From: Amycolatopsis aidingensis
Lineage (GTDB): Bacteria > Actinomycetota > Actinomycetes > Mycobacteriales > Pseudonocardiaceae
Assembly: GCF_018885265.1 (NCBI RefSeq)
Contig: NZ_CP076538.1
Coordinates: 806,001 to 870,000, forward strand
Direction: 5' to 3'
Length of the DNA stretch: 64,000 nt
Position numbers and translations under genes: made by a program. Positions 1-9,402 of this stretch are shown one piece after another. The notes beneath the pieces were generated by a model that saw nothing but the letters and a program-made list of their open reading frames with translations, did no database searches and had not been told where the DNA came from. The first letter of the stretch is position 1. Each line of letters starts with the position of its first letter.

Positions 1-157
1 TCTCGGCGGGCTCCAGCAGCGGCCCGTCGTAGCGCAGGAAACCATGCCGCTCGAGGACCTCGTACAGCGTGCCGAAGACCTGGGTCCGGACGGACATCTC
101 CGCCGGCAGGAAGTCACGGGTGCCCCGGTAGGGCGCGGTCGGCAGGTACTCGGGCAC
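1..157 (-). CDS. hisS: Histidyl-tRNA synthetase, N-terminal fragment (gene runs off the left edge)
   Basis: Only the first 52 codons are present. The minus-strand translation has Y-R-G-T-R-D-F-L-P near the N terminus, then an R-x-x-V-F-x-x-L-Y-E-V helix and G-F-x-x-Y-D-G-P-L-L-E-P-A-E, the pattern by which class II histidyl-tRNA synthetases begin. The enzyme charges tRNA-His in the cytoplasm. The GTG at 157 has a GAGGA ribosome-binding site six bases upstream; an in-frame GTG twelve bases further out (169) is the alternative start. The family call rests on a short fragment. Confidence 0.72.
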   Translation of the reverse strand, partial: MPEYLPTAPYRGTRDFLPAEMSVRTQVFGTLYEVLERHGFLRYDGPLLEPAE

Positions 158-194
158 GGTCGTCCTCACGTCGCGGTGTGTTACCCGCCCGAGT

Positions 195-1709
195 TTATCG
201 GCCGCGCCCGGAGCCGATGAGCAGGGCGAGCAGGGCGCCCGCCGCGCAGATCACCGCGGTGACCAGGAAGATTCCGCTGTACTGGCTCAGCAGCGCCTCC
301 CGCACCGCGCCGGTGTACTCGGTCAGTGCCTGCTGGTAGGCCGCCTCGGTGGGGAACAGCACCCGGATCGGGGCGTCCAGCGTGGCGGTCATCTCGTGGA
401 AGCGATGCAGGCCCCAGGCCGACAGCGCCGCCACGCCGACCAGCATCCCGGTCATCCTGGCCACCACCACCCCGGCCGAGGCGACCCCGTGCTGCGCCGC
501 GGGCACCACCCGCAGTACCGCGGCCGAGAGCGGGGCGATCACCAGGCCCAGCCCGAGGCCGACTACCGCCAGGTCGACGTCCAGCCGGGGCAGCGAAACC
601 GGGCCCAGGGTGTGCCTTGCGGCGAGTACGTCCATCGGCCAGCCGGAGATCAGCAGGTAACCGCCCGCCGCGAGCAGCATGCCGGTCACGGCCACCCAGC
701 GTTCCCCGATCCGGCCCGCCAGCGCACCGCCGAGCAGCGCCCCGGCCGGCAGCGCGACCAGGAACCGCAACAGCAGCAGGATGGCGCCCTGGTCGTCCCT
801 GCCCAGCAGGGTCTGCGCGAACAGGTCCACGTCCACCAGCGTCACCATCAGCGCGGCCCCGGCAGCGACGCTGGTGCCGAGCGCGGCGAGGAACGGGCGC
901 AGCCGTACCCCCGCGGTGTCGATCAGCCGGGTGCGGGCCCTGGCCTCCCAGGCACAGAACGCCACCAGCGCGACGCCCGCGGCGACCAGGAACGGTACTC
1001 CCCAGCTGGGCAGCGCCTGCTCGCGCGGGTCCGGGCTGTACAGGCCGATCACCAGCAGCCCGAGCGTGACCGCCAGCAGCGCTCCGCCGGTGACGTCCAC
1101 TTTGGCCCGCTCGCCGGGATCGCGTTGCCTGCCGGGAAGGGCGAAGTGCACCGCGATCATGGCCAGGACGGCCAGTGGCACGTTCACCCAGAACACCCCG
1201 CGCCAGCCGGCCGCGGCGGCGAGCGCGATGCCGTAGAGCGGGCCGAGCACGCTGCCGAGCTCCTGCGCCGCGCCGACCGCGCCGAGCACGGCCGCCCGCC
1301 TGCGTTCCGCCCACAGGTCGGCGACCAGCGCCATGGTCACCGGGAGCAGTGCCCCGCTGGCGATGCCCTGGATCACCCGGCCCGCGACCAGTACCGGCAC
1401 CGTTCCGGCCACTGCGGTGAGCGCGGAACCGGCCAGGAAACCGGCGAGGCAGACCTGGAGCAAGCGTTTGCGCCCGAACCGGTCCGAGGCCTGCCCCAGC
1501 AGCGGCATCGCGGCCACGTAGCCGAGCAGGTACCCGGTGACGATCGGGGTGATCTGCTCCAGCCGGTTCACCGGGATGCGCAGGTCGTCGATGATCTGCC
1601 GGAGCAGGCCGATCACCACGTAGGTGTCCAGCGCGCCGAGCAGCACGGCGAGGCCGCCCGCGCCGATGGCCGCGCCCTTGCCGGAGCGGCCGACCTGCGT
1701 GGAGATCAT
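195..1709 (-). CDS. MFS exporter of the P55 (Rv1410c) type
   Basis: 504-residue major facilitator with about fourteen hydrophobic segments (DHA2-like). Motif A is visible after the second helix ([12 protein letters not shown]), and an early L-D-T-Y-V-V in helix 1 carries the acidic residue used for proton coupling in this group. The start codon overlaps the stop of the upstream lipoprotein gene by four bases (ATGA), so the two are translationally coupled. The LprG-type lipoprotein followed by an MFS gene is the arrangement of mycobacterial lprG-Rv1410c, whose products export triacylglycerides and affect drug tolerance. That function is inferred from the pairing; the substrate here is unknown. 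Confidence 0.85.
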   Translation of the reverse strand: MISTQVGRSGKGAAIGAGGLAVLLGALDTYVVIGLLRQIIDDLRIPVNRLEQITPIVTGYLLGYVAAMPLLGQASDRFGRKRLLQVCLAGFLAGSALTAVAGTVPVLVAGRVIQGIASGALLPVTMALVADLWAERRRAAVLGAVGAAQELGSVLGPLYGIALAAAAGWRGVFWVNVPLAVLAMIAVHFALPGRQRDPGERAKVDVTGGALLAVTLGLLVIGLYSPDPREQALPSWGVPFLVAAGVALVAFCAWEARARTRLIDTAGVRLRPFLAALGTSVAAGAALMVTLVDVDLFAQTLLGRDDQGAILLLLRFLVALPAGALLGGALAGRIGERWVAVTGMLLAAGGYLLISGWPMDVLAARHTLGPVSLPRLDVDLAVVGLGLGLVIAPLSAAVLRVVPAAQHGVASAGVVVARMTGMLVGVAALSAWGLHRFHEMTATLDAPIRVLFPTEAAYQQALTEYTGAVREALLSQYSGIFLVTAVICAAGALLALLIGSGRGR

Positions 1710-2398
1710 TCCGGCGGGTTCACCGTGACGGGCTTGTTCACATCGGACAGCCGCACGTCCACCGACTGGCCATCGCCGAAGGTGGCGGTGGCCTTGACCG
1801 GCAGGCGCTCGCCATCGGCCCGCAGCCAGAAGGCGATGTCGGCGTCCGATGGCACCCCCGGCAGCAACTCGCCGAGCACGTCCTTGGTCACCGTGCCGGT
1901 GACCTTGTAGGCGGGGGTGCCGTCCACCTCCTCGCGCGCCTCGGTGCTGGGATTCTGCACGCTGCTGAGCACCTTGGCGATGCCGCGCTCGGGGTCGAGC
2001 ACCGCGGACGGGTCGTAGACCGCCGAGCTGAGCTGGACCGGGATCTCCTGGAAGTCCCCGGTCGGGCCCTTCAGATAGAGCGTGTCCCCGGCGAGCACGA
2101 ACTCCACCTCGACGAGCTGCCCGCCCTGGTCCAGCGTTCCGGTGCCCTTGGCGCCGCCGGAGGGGCCGCCCTCCTTGGTCAGGTCGCCATCGAGGCCGCG
2201 CACGCTCAGGCCCGGGATGTCGCCCTGCACCTCGATCTCGAAGTGCGCGCTGTTGACGCTGGCCATGGCCGTGGCCGCGGCTTCGATCAGGGTGGGGCCG
2301 TCCGGGAGCTGCTCCTCCGCTGGTTCGTCGGAGGAGCAGCCCGCCACGACCGCGAGACCGAGTGCGAGCGCCCCGGCCAGGATTCGGCGGGTGAACAT
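1706..2398 (-). CDS. lprG: LprG/LppX-family lipoprotein
   Basis: 230-residue lipoprotein with a signal peptide and lipobox ending V-V-A-G-C (Cys21, the lipidated residue). The rest resembles the LppX/LprAFG fold: a helical N-terminal part ([11 protein letters not shown]), then alternating beta strands and a C-terminal half with D-A-D-I-A-F-W-L. In mycobacteria LprG is a periplasmic carrier of acylated lipids working with the adjacent MFS exporter. The gene is first in a two-gene operon, ending in ATGA with the exporter. Its ligand is unknown here. Confidence 0.85.
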   Translation of the reverse strand: MFTRRILAGALALGLAVVAGCSSDEPAEEQLPDGPTLIEAAATAMASVNSAHFEIEVQGDIPGLSVRGLDGDLTKEGGPSGGAKGTGTLDQGGQLVEVEFVLAGDTLYLKGPTGDFQEIPVQLSSAVYDPSAVLDPERGIAKVLSSVQNPSTEAREEVDGTPAYKVTGTVTKDVLGELLPGVPSDADIAFWLRADGERLPVKATATFGDGQSVDVRLSDVNKPVTVNPPE

Positions 2399-2427
2399 GC
2401 GTGCATCCTAGGCACGCCGGGCGACGC

Positions 2428-3195
2428 TCAGGTTACGACTCCGCTTTCCCACCACCAGGACTGTGCGCCGTAGGGGTACTCGACCCTGCTGTCCGCGTGC
2501 TGCCAGCTCACCGTGTACCGCTCCAGCCCGGAGAAACCGGAGGTCTCGCAGGCCACGTAGAAGGTGCGGGTGGAAACCCCTGGGGAGACGAAGTCGGCCG
2601 CGATCCCGTACATGTGCTGGCTGTTCGATGCGCCGCCGACGTTCGAGTTGTGCCGGATCGAGCGGAAGCCGGAATTGATGGTCATCGGCTTGTTACCGAC
2701 CTTTTTCCGGACGGCCTCGAGCTTGTACATCAGTCGTCGCACGTTCTCCTTGACGGTGCCCGATCCAACCTTTCCGCCGGAAAAGCCGGAACCGTCGTTG
2801 GAGTGGAACTCCGAGAAGTTGAAGTGCGTGGTGGAGCCGTCGGAGTCCTCCAGCGCGTTCAGCCTGGTATGCGTCTCCTGACCGGCAACGCCGGTGTCGG
2901 CGAGGCCGTAGGCGCGCTGGAACCGGCGCAGCGCGGCCTCCGTGGCCGGGCCGAACTGGCCGTCCACCGCGACATAGGTCTTGCGCGGGGAGTCCGCGGC
3001 CCAGCCCGCGATCCGGATCTGCAGTTCCCGCACGTCAGCTCCGCTGTCGCCGGTGCGCATCGTGCGGGTCCAGTTGTATGCCTGCGCGGTACCGGCGGCG
3101 AGCAGGCCGAAACCGGCCGCCAACGGCGTTACCGCGGCGATCCGCAGAAATGCCCTCCGGCCGTGTCCAGGATGGTGTTCGAACGAGGTCGGCAT
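2428..3195 (-). CDS. Secreted zinc D-Ala-D-Ala carboxypeptidase (peptidase M15A) with peptidoglycan-binding domain
   Basis: 255 residues. The N terminus has a twin-arginine-type signal (G-R-R-A-F-L-R) with a hydrophobic stretch ending A-Q-A. Residues about 45-100 form a PGBD-1 peptidoglycan-binding domain ([17 protein letters not shown]). The C-terminal half is the M15A catalytic domain: [10 protein letters not shown] carries the HxxGxAxD zinc motif and a later W-Q-H supplies the third histidine. The two-domain architecture matches the Streptomyces albus G enzyme. It should trim the D-Ala terminus of peptidoglycan stem peptides outside the membrane. A GGAGG sits upstream of the ATG. Confidence 0.88.
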   Translation of the reverse strand: MPTSFEHHPGHGRRAFLRIAAVTPLAAGFGLLAAGTAQAYNWTRTMRTGDSGADVRELQIRIAGWAADSPRKTYVAVDGQFGPATEAALRRFQRAYGLADTGVAGQETHTRLNALEDSDGSTTHFNFSEFHSNDGSGFSGGKVGSGTVKENVRRLMYKLEAVRKKVGNKPMTINSGFRSIRHNSNVGGASNSQHMYGIAADFVSPGVSTRTFYVACETSGFSGLERYTVSWQHADSRVEYPYGAQSWWWESGVVT

Positions 3196-3301
3196 CGTGC
3201 CTCCAGCTGAGTCCGGCGTGGACGCTCGGCCAGATACTCACCGATCCGGTGAGATGTTGACAATGCCTCGGTGGAAATTGGGAAAATGTTGGCCGCGGGG
3301 G

Positions 3302-4072
3302 TTACGAGGCTTCGTTCGGGGCGATCACGCTGAACACGGCGCCGCCCGGATCGTTCAGTACGGCGAACCGGCCCACCGGGATGTCGGTGGGCGGTACGGA
3401 GACGGTGCCGCCGAGTTCGGTGACCTTCGCCGCGGTCTCGTCGGTGTCCGCGACGGCGAAGTACACCATCCAGTGCGAGGGCAGGTCGGCTGGCCAGCTG
3501 TCGTCCATCGGCATCATGCCGCCGATCGTGCGGCCGTCCAGCTTCCACTCGGTGTAGTCCACCCCGTCCATGTCCCTCGTCTCGGCCTCCCAGCCGAAGA
3601 CCTCGTGGTAGAAGGCCTTCGCGCGCTCGGCGTCGCGGGTGGTCAGCTCGTTCCAGCACAGCGCGCCCGGTTCGTTCACAACGCCCGCGCCGATATGTGC
3701 CTTGGCCTGCCAGACCGAGAAGGGGGTGCCCGCCGGGTCGGCGAAGACCGCCATCCGGCCGAAATCCATGACGTCCATCGGTTCCACCAGCACCTGGCCG
3801 CCTGCCTTGCGGACCAGTTCGGTGGTGTCCTCGGCGCTGGCGACGGTGACGTAGGTGGTCCAGTACGGCGGGATGTCAGGCTGTTGCCGCGGCCCGATCC
3901 CGGCGACCGGGTGACCTTTCAGGGTGGCCATCCGGTACCCGCCGGCCGCCGCATCCGGCTCGCTGGTCTCCCAGCTGAGCAGGGCGGCGTAGAACTCGGC
4001 GGCCGCCTGCGGGTCGGGTGCGCCGAGGTCGACCCAGGATGGGGTCCCCGGCTGGTGCGCGGTGACGATCAT
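3302..4072 (-). CDS. Two-domain VOC (glyoxalase/bleomycin-resistance-like) protein, CFP30B-like
   Basis: 256 residues consisting of two vicinal-oxygen-chelate modules in tandem, each opening with a W-V-D-L or W-N-E-L strand followed by an A-x-x-F-Y helix and closing with an F-x-V-x-D-P-x-G-x-x-F-S-V strand. The layout and motifs (G-T-P-S-W-V-D-L, R-F-A-V-L-x-D-P-x-G-A-x-F-S-V) match the M. tuberculosis CFP30B/Rv0577 group, for which no enzymatic reaction is firmly established to my knowledge. No glyoxalase I metal set is obvious, so a specific activity is not assigned. Confidence 0.8.
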   Translation of the reverse strand: MIVTAHQPGTPSWVDLGAPDPQAAAEFYAALLSWETSEPDAAAGGYRMATLKGHPVAGIGPRQQPDIPPYWTTYVTVASAEDTTELVRKAGGQVLVEPMDVMDFGRMAVFADPAGTPFSVWQAKAHIGAGVVNEPGALCWNELTTRDAERAKAFYHEVFGWEAETRDMDGVDYTEWKLDGRTIGGMMPMDDSWPADLPSHWMVYFAVADTDETAAKVTELGGTVSVPPTDIPVGRFAVLNDPGGAVFSVIAPNEAS

Positions 4073-4162
4073 GACAACGACTCCGTCCGCGATGGTGCTG
4101 CTGCGCTGACGCGGCCAAGCATTCTCCGCCCGCAGGCAAAAATCCAGCGCTGAATCCGCGGG

Positions 4163-4615
4163 CTACCCCATCAGGAGTGCGGCCACGGTCGCGCCCAGCT
4201 CCCAGCAGTTCTCCAGGTCCTGTTTGCTCGGTTCACCCGTCACGGTGACCGCGGCCGCGCCCTGCTCCCAGCCCAGCCCGCCGGTGATCGACTCGAGGCC
4301 GCGCACGGTGCCGGAAACGTCACTGGCGCCGTGCACGTAGTAGCCGAACGGCCTGCCCCGGGTGGCGTCCAGGCAGGGGTAGTAGATCTGGTCCAGGAAG
4401 TGCTTCATCGCACCGGACATGTAGCCGAGGTTGGCCGGGGTGCCGAGCAGGTAGCCGTCGGCCTCCAGCGCGTCCGGCACGGTGGCGGCGAGCGCGGGCC
4501 TGCGGACCACCTCGACGCCCTCGATCTCGTCCGTGGTCGCGCCGGAGATCACCGCCTCGAACATGGACTGCGTGTTCGGCGACGGCGTGTGGTGGACGAT
4601 CAGCAAGGTGGGCAC
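4163..4615 (-). CDS. Flavodoxin-family protein / NADPH-dependent FMN reductase-like
   Basis: 150 residues with a flavodoxin-like fold: an N-terminal beta strand leading into a phosphate-binding loop (H-H-T-P-S-P-N-T-Q), a central L-L-G-T-P-A-N-L-G-Y-M-S-G-A-M-K-H-F-L-D segment typical of flavodoxins that bind FMN near the isoalloxazine ring, and a Y-Y-V-H-G strand. Probably a cytoplasmic FMN-dependent reductase or electron carrier. It is the last gene of a leftward run and sits 34 bases left of an intergenic repeat cluster. Confidence 0.75.
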   Translation of the reverse strand: MPTLLIVHHTPSPNTQSMFEAVISGATTDEIEGVEVVRRPALAATVPDALEADGYLLGTPANLGYMSGAMKHFLDQIYYPCLDATRGRPFGYYVHGASDVSGTVRGLESITGGLGWEQGAAAVTVTGEPSKQDLENCWELGATVAALLMG

Positions 4616-4648
4616 GCCGCGAGGGTGCCGCCGTGGCGGTTGCCGCGC

Positions 4649-4711
4649 AAGTGCGCGTGGGGAGCCAACGCGTGCGCGTGGACGGCCAACGCGTGCGCGT
4701 GGGGAGCAAAC
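4649..4711. repeat. Intergenic 21-bp tandem repeat cluster A (three units)
   Basis: Three consecutive 21-base units (4649-4669, 4670-4690, 4691-4711), each of the form GCGTGCGCGTGG, then four to five variable purine-rich bases, then CCAAC or CAAAC. The cluster begins 12 bases beyond the stop codon of the phosphohexomutase gene. In the direction of that gene's transcription it reads GTTTGC or GTTGGC, YYYYC, CACGCGCACGC. The same unit recurs at 18238, 19301 and 38737. Confidence 0.9.
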
Positions 4712-4723
4712 ACGCCGGGTGGG

Positions 4724-6370
4724 TCAGGGGGTGAGCAGGGACTCGATCTCGGTGCGCAGGCGGGTGAGCCGGTCCTCGGCGCGGGTGCGGGCCACGGGCA
4801 GCTCGCCTTCGTCCGCAACGGGTTCGGTCACCTCGAGGTAGGCCTTCAGCTTCGGTTCGGTGCCGGAGGGGCGGATCACCACGCGCAGGCCGGGGCCGCG
4901 CAGGCGCAGCACGTCGGCGTCCGGCAACAGGTCCTCGGCCCGCACCCCGGTTCCGGCGAGGGTGCCCGGCGGGTCTGCCCGCAGCCCGCTCATCAGCTCA
5001 CCGATCCGGCCGAGCTCGGTCACCCGCAGGGACACCTGTTCGGTGCGGTGCACCCCGTGCCGCACGGCGAGCTCGTCCAGTGCCCCGGGGATCGTGCGGC
5101 CGCGTGCCCGCAGGGTCGCCGCCAGGTCGCAGGCCAGCACGGCCGCCGCGATCCCGTCCTTGTCCCGTACGAAACCCGGGTTCACGCACAGGCCGAGCGC
5201 CTCCTCGTAGGCGAACACCAGGCCCTGCCCCGCCCGCGCCAGCCACTTGAACCCGGTGAGCGTCTCGGCGTACCGGGCGCCGTGCGCCGCGGCGATCTCG
5301 GCCAGCATGGCCGAGGAGACGATCGTGGTGGCCACCAGTGGATCTGGTTCCTCCACTGTGGACAGCACGTACTCGCCGAGCAGCACCCCGGCCTCGTCCC
5401 CGCGCAGCATCCGCCAGGAGCCGCCATCCCGCACCCCGAGCGCGCACCGGTCGGCATCCGGGTCCAGTGCGATCGCAAGGTCGGCTTCCTCCCGCTCGGC
5501 CAGCTCCAGCAGCAGGTCGGTCGCCCCCGGCTCCTCCGGGTTCGGGAAGGACACCGTGGGAAAGTCCGGGTCCGGCTCGGCCTGCGGGGCCACCAGCACC
5601 GGTTCGGCGAACCCGGCGCGCAGCATGGCCTGCCGCAGCGTCTCGGCGCCGACTCCGTGCAGCGCGGTGGCGACCACCCGTAGCTCCCGCGCCTGCCCCG
5701 CTGGCAGCCCTGCCACCCGCTCCAGATAGGCCAGCGGCACCTGCGTGGCCTCGGTTGCGCCCTGCGACCTCGGCACGCTCCTGGCGCCGGGAGCCGCCGC
5801 GATCTCGGCCTCGATCTCGCCGTCCGCGGGCGGCACGATCTGCACCCCGGTGTGGTCGTAGAGCTTGTACCCGTTGTCCGCTGGCGGGTTGTGCGATGCG
5901 GTGATCTGGATCCCGGCCACCGCACCGAGCTGTCCGACGGCGAAGGCCAGCACCGGGGTGGGGATCGGCGCGGGCAGCGTGCGGACCACGAACCCGGCCG
6001 CCGCGAGCACCTCGGCCGCCGCGGTGGCGAAGGCGGCCGAACCGTGCCGCGCGTCCCTGCCGAGCACCACGATCCCGCCCGCGTGCCCCTGCTTGGCCAG
6101 CCAGGAGGCCACCCCGGCCGTGGTGCGCACGACCACCGCCGTGTTCATCCCGTTCGGCCCGGCCCGCACCGGGCCGCGCAGCCCGGCGGTGCCGAACCGC
6201 AGCGGGCCGGACATCCGGTCCGCGAGCTCGCCGACCGCGGCGGCCTCGCCGCCCATCGCACTGGCGAGCACGCCCTGTAGCTCCGCCCGCGCCGTCTCGT
6301 CCACGTCCTCGGCGATCCAGCGGTAGGCGCGGTCGCGCAGGTCGGGGGTCAGTTTCGCCGGTGCGGTCAC
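4724..6370 (-). CDS. pmmB: Phosphohexomutase (phosphomannomutase/phosphoglucomutase family)
   Basis: 548 residues with all four alpha-D-phosphohexomutase signatures: catalytic phosphoserine loop T-A-S-H-N-P-P, magnesium loop D-P-D-A-D-R, sugar-recognition loop with F-A-Y-E-E-A-L-G, and C-terminal phosphate clamp R-P-S-G-T-E-P-K. It interconverts sugar 1- and 6-phosphates; the longer N terminus is typical of the actinobacterial PmmB group. The purine nucleoside phosphorylase gene lies close by, as in M. tuberculosis deoD-pmmB, which suggests it may also handle the pentose 1-phosphate released by that enzyme (inference). Starts at GTG 6370. Confidence 0.9.
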   Translation of the reverse strand: MTAPAKLTPDLRDRAYRWIAEDVDETARAELQGVLASAMGGEAAAVGELADRMSGPLRFGTAGLRGPVRAGPNGMNTAVVVRTTAGVASWLAKQGHAGGIVVLGRDARHGSAAFATAAAEVLAAAGFVVRTLPAPIPTPVLAFAVGQLGAVAGIQITASHNPPADNGYKLYDHTGVQIVPPADGEIEAEIAAAPGARSVPRSQGATEATQVPLAYLERVAGLPAGQARELRVVATALHGVGAETLRQAMLRAGFAEPVLVAPQAEPDPDFPTVSFPNPEEPGATDLLLELAEREEADLAIALDPDADRCALGVRDGGSWRMLRGDEAGVLLGEYVLSTVEEPDPLVATTIVSSAMLAEIAAAHGARYAETLTGFKWLARAGQGLVFAYEEALGLCVNPGFVRDKDGIAAAVLACDLAATLRARGRTIPGALDELAVRHGVHRTEQVSLRVTELGRIGELMSGLRADPPGTLAGTGVRAEDLLPDADVLRLRGPGLRVVIRPSGTEPKLKAYLEVTEPVADEGELPVARTRAEDRLTRLRTEIESLLTP

Positions 6371-6650
6371 GGGCTCAGCCTACGGGGGTCTTGGTCTGGT
6401 GGTTTCGCGCCGGCACACGGTTTTCCTGGCGCGGCACCCTGCCGGAGATGACAAAACCGGCCACGATCGCTCCTGGTGATCATCTCGGTACCCGAACGGG
6501 CGATTGTTCACAACGCGGAAGTTCGAGAAGTTGATTTCCGTCGATTACTACCGACGAGTAGGTAACCGTCCACCGTCTCACCGGCGAGACGAACTCACCC
6601 CCTGCGATGCGGCCCCGCCCCGGCCACCGCATCTTGTTCGAGAGGTCGCG

Positions 6651-6773
6651 ATGAAGCAGCAGTCGTTCCCCGGCAACGGCATCCGGCTGGCCCCCGAGGT
6701 CGCCCCGGAGGTCACCGACGTACCGATCACATCGGACGAGCCGATCCCGCCGGTCAAACCGGTCCGGCAGTGA
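6651..6773 (+). CDS. Small orphan ORF, 40 residues
   Basis: ATG preceded by GAGAGG at suitable distance; encodes an acidic, proline-rich peptide beginning M-K-Q-Q-S-F-P-G-N-G and containing repeated A-P-E-V and P-I-P-P-V. No signal peptide or membrane helix and no cysteine. The 280 bases upstream are less GC-rich than the surroundings, compatible with a promoter region shared with the divergent pmmB gene. It ends seven bases before a perfect 24-base palindrome. I do not recognise it; it could be non-coding. The frame is also open back to an upstream ATG at 6504 without a good ribosome-binding site. Confidence 0.4.
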   Translation: MKQQSFPGNGIRLAPEVAPEVTDVPITSDEPIPPVKPVRQ

Positions 6774-6780
6774 ATCGGGA

Positions 6781-6804
6781 GCCGGCCCGCGGCCGCGGGC
6801 CGGC
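6781..6804. terminator. Palindromic hairpin between convergent 3' ends
   Basis: GCCGGCCCGCGG followed directly by its exact reverse complement, a 24-base perfect GC palindrome. It lies 7 bases after the small ORF's stop and 6 bases beyond the PNP stop, with no U-tract, as is common for actinobacterial terminators. It can serve both strands. Confidence 0.65.
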
Positions 6805-6810
6805 CCGGGT

Positions 6811-7617
6811 TCAGGACTGCGCGACCAGCTCGCGCAGCAGGCTGCCCATCCGCTCGGCGGCTGCCCTGCCCGCCTCGAGTACCTCCTCGTGGTTGAGCGG
6901 TTCCCCGGTGATGCCCGCGGCCAGGTTGGTCACCAGGGAGAGCCCGAACACCTCCAGCCCCTCGGCCCGCGCCGCGATCGCCTCCAGCACGGTGGACATG
7001 CCGACCAGGTCGGCGCCCAGCGTGCGCAGCATCCGGATCTCGGCGGGCGTCTCGAAATGCGGGCCCGGCAGGCCCGCGTACACCCCCTCGGCCAGCGAGG
7101 GGTCGATCTCCCGTGCCAGCGCCCGCAGCCTGCCGGAGTAGGCGTCCACAAGGTCCACGAACCGCGCGCCGGTGATCGGCGAGGTGGCGGTCATGTTCAG
7201 GTGATCGGCCACCAGCACCGGCTGGCCGACCTGGAAGCCCTCGCGCAGCCCGCCTGCCGCGTTGGTCAGCAGCACGGTCCGCACCCCGCAGGCCGCCGCG
7301 GTACGCACGCCGTGCACCACCGGGGTCACGCCCTTGCCTTCGTACAGATGGGTGCGGCCGAGCAGCACCAGCGCCCGCTTGTCCCCGACCTGAACCGAGC
7401 GCACGGTACCGCCGTGCCCCACCGCGCTCGGCGGCTCGAACCCGGGAAGCTCGCCGAGGCTCACCTCGGCGTCCGGGGTGCCGAGTACCTCCGCGGCCGG
7501 GCGCCAGCCCGAGCCGAGTACCACCGCGACATCGTGCTTCGCGTAACCGGTGCGCTCGGCCAGCACGGACGCCGCCGCGCCGGCCAGCTCCGCCGGTTGA
7601 TCAACGTTCTCAGTCAC
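6811..7617 (-). CDS. deoD: Purine nucleoside phosphorylase (trimeric class)
   Basis: 268 residues. The N-terminal phosphate-binding V-L-G-S-G, the central G-R-x-H-x-Y-E-G, the T-N-A-A-G-G turn, [12 protein letters not shown] and V-T-N-L-A-A-G are the signature segments of the low-molecular-mass, homotrimeric PNP family. The enzyme splits purine (deoxy)nucleosides with phosphate into base plus (deoxy)ribose 1-phosphate for salvage. GTG start at 7617. It lies beside pmmB as in mycobacteria, here separated by the small ORF and a hairpin. Confidence 0.92.
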   Translation of the reverse strand: MTENVDQPAELAGAAASVLAERTGYAKHDVAVVLGSGWRPAAEVLGTPDAEVSLGELPGFEPPSAVGHGGTVRSVQVGDKRALVLLGRTHLYEGKGVTPVVHGVRTAAACGVRTVLLTNAAGGLREGFQVGQPVLVADHLNMTATSPITGARFVDLVDAYSGRLRALAREIDPSLAEGVYAGLPGPHFETPAEIRMLRTLGADLVGMSTVLEAIAARAEGLEVFGLSLVTNLAAGITGEPLNHEEVLEAGRAAAERMGSLLRELVAQS

Positions 7618-7637
7618 CCGCGCAGACTAGCTTGCGG

Positions 7638-9308
7638 TTAGCAGTCCCCGGTGGGGCAGCGCAACTTGCTCAGGGTGGAGAAGAAGATGTCCTCGATATC
7701 GGTGACCTGCGGGGCCAGCGAGACGAACCCGCCGGTCGCCTTGGCGATGTCGTTCAGCTCCGCCGGGTCGACATCGGTGCCGAGCCCGATGAACACGATC
7801 GGCAGCGGCCGCTGCGGCGAGCTCAGCTTCCGCAGCTCGCCGAGCAGTTGCTCCCTGGTGATGCCGTCGTCCTCGTTCCGGCCGTCGGTCATGATGATCA
7901 CCACGTTGGTGCGGCCGGGTTTCCACGACTCGGTGGCCTCCCGGTATGCGGCCAGCGTGGTGTCATACAGCCCGGTGGCCCCCTGCGGCTGGCTGAGCAG
8001 CGAGTCGAGCTTGGTGGTCAGCCCGTCCTCGGCGTGCTTGCTCATCGGTTTCCACGGCGCAACCTGGCGGTAGTCCCTGTCCCCTTCCAGCTTGGTCGAG
8101 AACTCCCACAGGGCGTACTCGGTACTCGGCTTGAACAGCCCGGTGCCCCGCTTGGCCGCCTCGATGGTCACCTGCATCCGGGTCCTGCCGGTGCCCGGTA
8201 CCTCGGTGGCCATCGAACCGGAGACGTCGATCACGGTGAGCACCCTGCCGCTGGCGTCCACGGCCGCCCACCGCTCCAGTGCCGCGCCGGTGTCCTTCTT
8301 GCTCGGCTGTGGGCTGGGGGAGCGGGGCGCGGCGTCGATCCGGTTGTCCGCATCGCGGGAGCCGGTCAGCCTGCCGTCCGCGGTCCGCAGCCCCTGCCTG
8401 CCGAGCGCCTCCTCGAACGCGGGCTCGCGCAGCCTGCTCAGCAGCCGGTCGGCCGCCCTGCGCTGCGCCTCCTCGGCGCCGGGCAGCACCACGAACGGGA
8501 AGTCCAGCCAGGGGGTCGGCTGGGCGGGGTAGCTGGCCACCACGGACAGCGCCGAACCCCGCTCGTGTTCCTGGTTGTGCCGCAGCACCCGCTGCTCGGA
8601 TGCGGGGAACGCGGACAGCGCCGGTTCCAGCTCGCCATCGGGCAGATGCTCGAACAGCCTGCGGCTGTCGTCCACCCGGTGCTTGGAAAGCGAGCGCAAC
8701 GCGGCGGTGGCCGCCGGCGCGTCTGGCACCGCCGCCTGGATCCCGAGCAGGGCCGCCGCGGCCGCGGGATCGTAGGTTGGGTCGGTGGTGCCGGCAACGA
8801 CCTGGCCGCCCTCCGGATCGACCAGTTCGGACCAGTCCGGGCGTGCTCCCGGCCAGCCCATCTCCTCCGCATCGGCCTCGGCGACGGCGAACACCACCGG
8901 GGTGCTGGCCAGCGAGGGGTTCTGTGGCTGGATACCCTCCCGGCGTTCGGCGGCCCGCCGCACCTGCATGGTCGACTCCGGAATCCACACCGCGGCCCCC
9001 GGGTCCAGGTTGGGAGTGGCCAGGGTGGCGGCCATGGTCGAGGAGTCGTGCGCCTGGACGTCCACCTGCACGCACCGGCCGTCCAGCCGTTCCGGCTGCT
9101 CCCCGGCGAGTTCGGCCACGGCGGGCTCGATGCCGGGCGCCGCGGCGACGGTGAGCGTGACCTGGCCTTCGCACCGGTCGCCGAAGCCTCCGGTGAGCAG
9201 CATGACGCCGGCCCAGCCGGCCAGTACGACCACCACGGTGACGCCAAGTGAGCCCAGGATCAGGCCGTACCGGCTCCTGCGGTGCGCTGCCCGGTGCTGT
9301 CCCACCAC
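7638..9308 (-). CDS. Membrane-anchored solute-binding-like plus von Willebrand A domain protein
   Basis: 556 residues: a short basic cytoplasmic N terminus, one membrane helix at about residues 15-40, a segment resembling type-II extracellular solute-binding folds (about 45-330), a low-complexity linker, and a C-terminal VWA domain (about 345-540). The MIDAS D-V-S-G-S-M is intact, with a later T-G-L-Y-D-T and M-T-D-G-R. Two cysteines near the end (C-P-T-G-D-C) could form a disulfide. Likely an extracytoplasmic adhesion or scaffold protein; no enzymatic role is visible. It follows the kinase gene on the same strand with a 94-base gap. Confidence 0.8.
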   Translation of the reverse strand: MVGQHRAAHRRSRYGLILGSLGVTVVVVLAGWAGVMLLTGGFGDRCEGQVTLTVAAAPGIEPAVAELAGEQPERLDGRCVQVDVQAHDSSTMAATLATPNLDPGAAVWIPESTMQVRRAAERREGIQPQNPSLASTPVVFAVAEADAEEMGWPGARPDWSELVDPEGGQVVAGTTDPTYDPAAAAALLGIQAAVPDAPAATAALRSLSKHRVDDSRRLFEHLPDGELEPALSAFPASEQRVLRHNQEHERGSALSVVASYPAQPTPWLDFPFVVLPGAEEAQRRAADRLLSRLREPAFEEALGRQGLRTADGRLTGSRDADNRIDAAPRSPSPQPSKKDTGAALERWAAVDASGRVLTVIDVSGSMATEVPGTGRTRMQVTIEAAKRGTGLFKPSTEYALWEFSTKLEGDRDYRQVAPWKPMSKHAEDGLTTKLDSLLSQPQGATGLYDTTLAAYREATESWKPGRTNVVIIMTDGRNEDDGITREQLLGELRKLSSPQRPLPIVFIGLGTDVDPAELNDIAKATGGFVSLAPQVTDIEDIFFSTLSKLRCPTGDC

Positions 9309-9402
9309 CTGCCTCCCGGAAGTCGTCGCTTGAATTTACGCCACTCGAATGGGTGACACCAGGACAACGTGCCGGGCGGTGCGGGCGTTACTGAGCGCGC
9401 GA

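Noticed and set aside
396..1910. Long open frames antisense to the MFS gene and similar long antisense frames elsewhere
   Set aside because: They are expected from high GC third positions; composition is Arg/Pro/Gly/His-rich without family motifs, and they lack supported starts.
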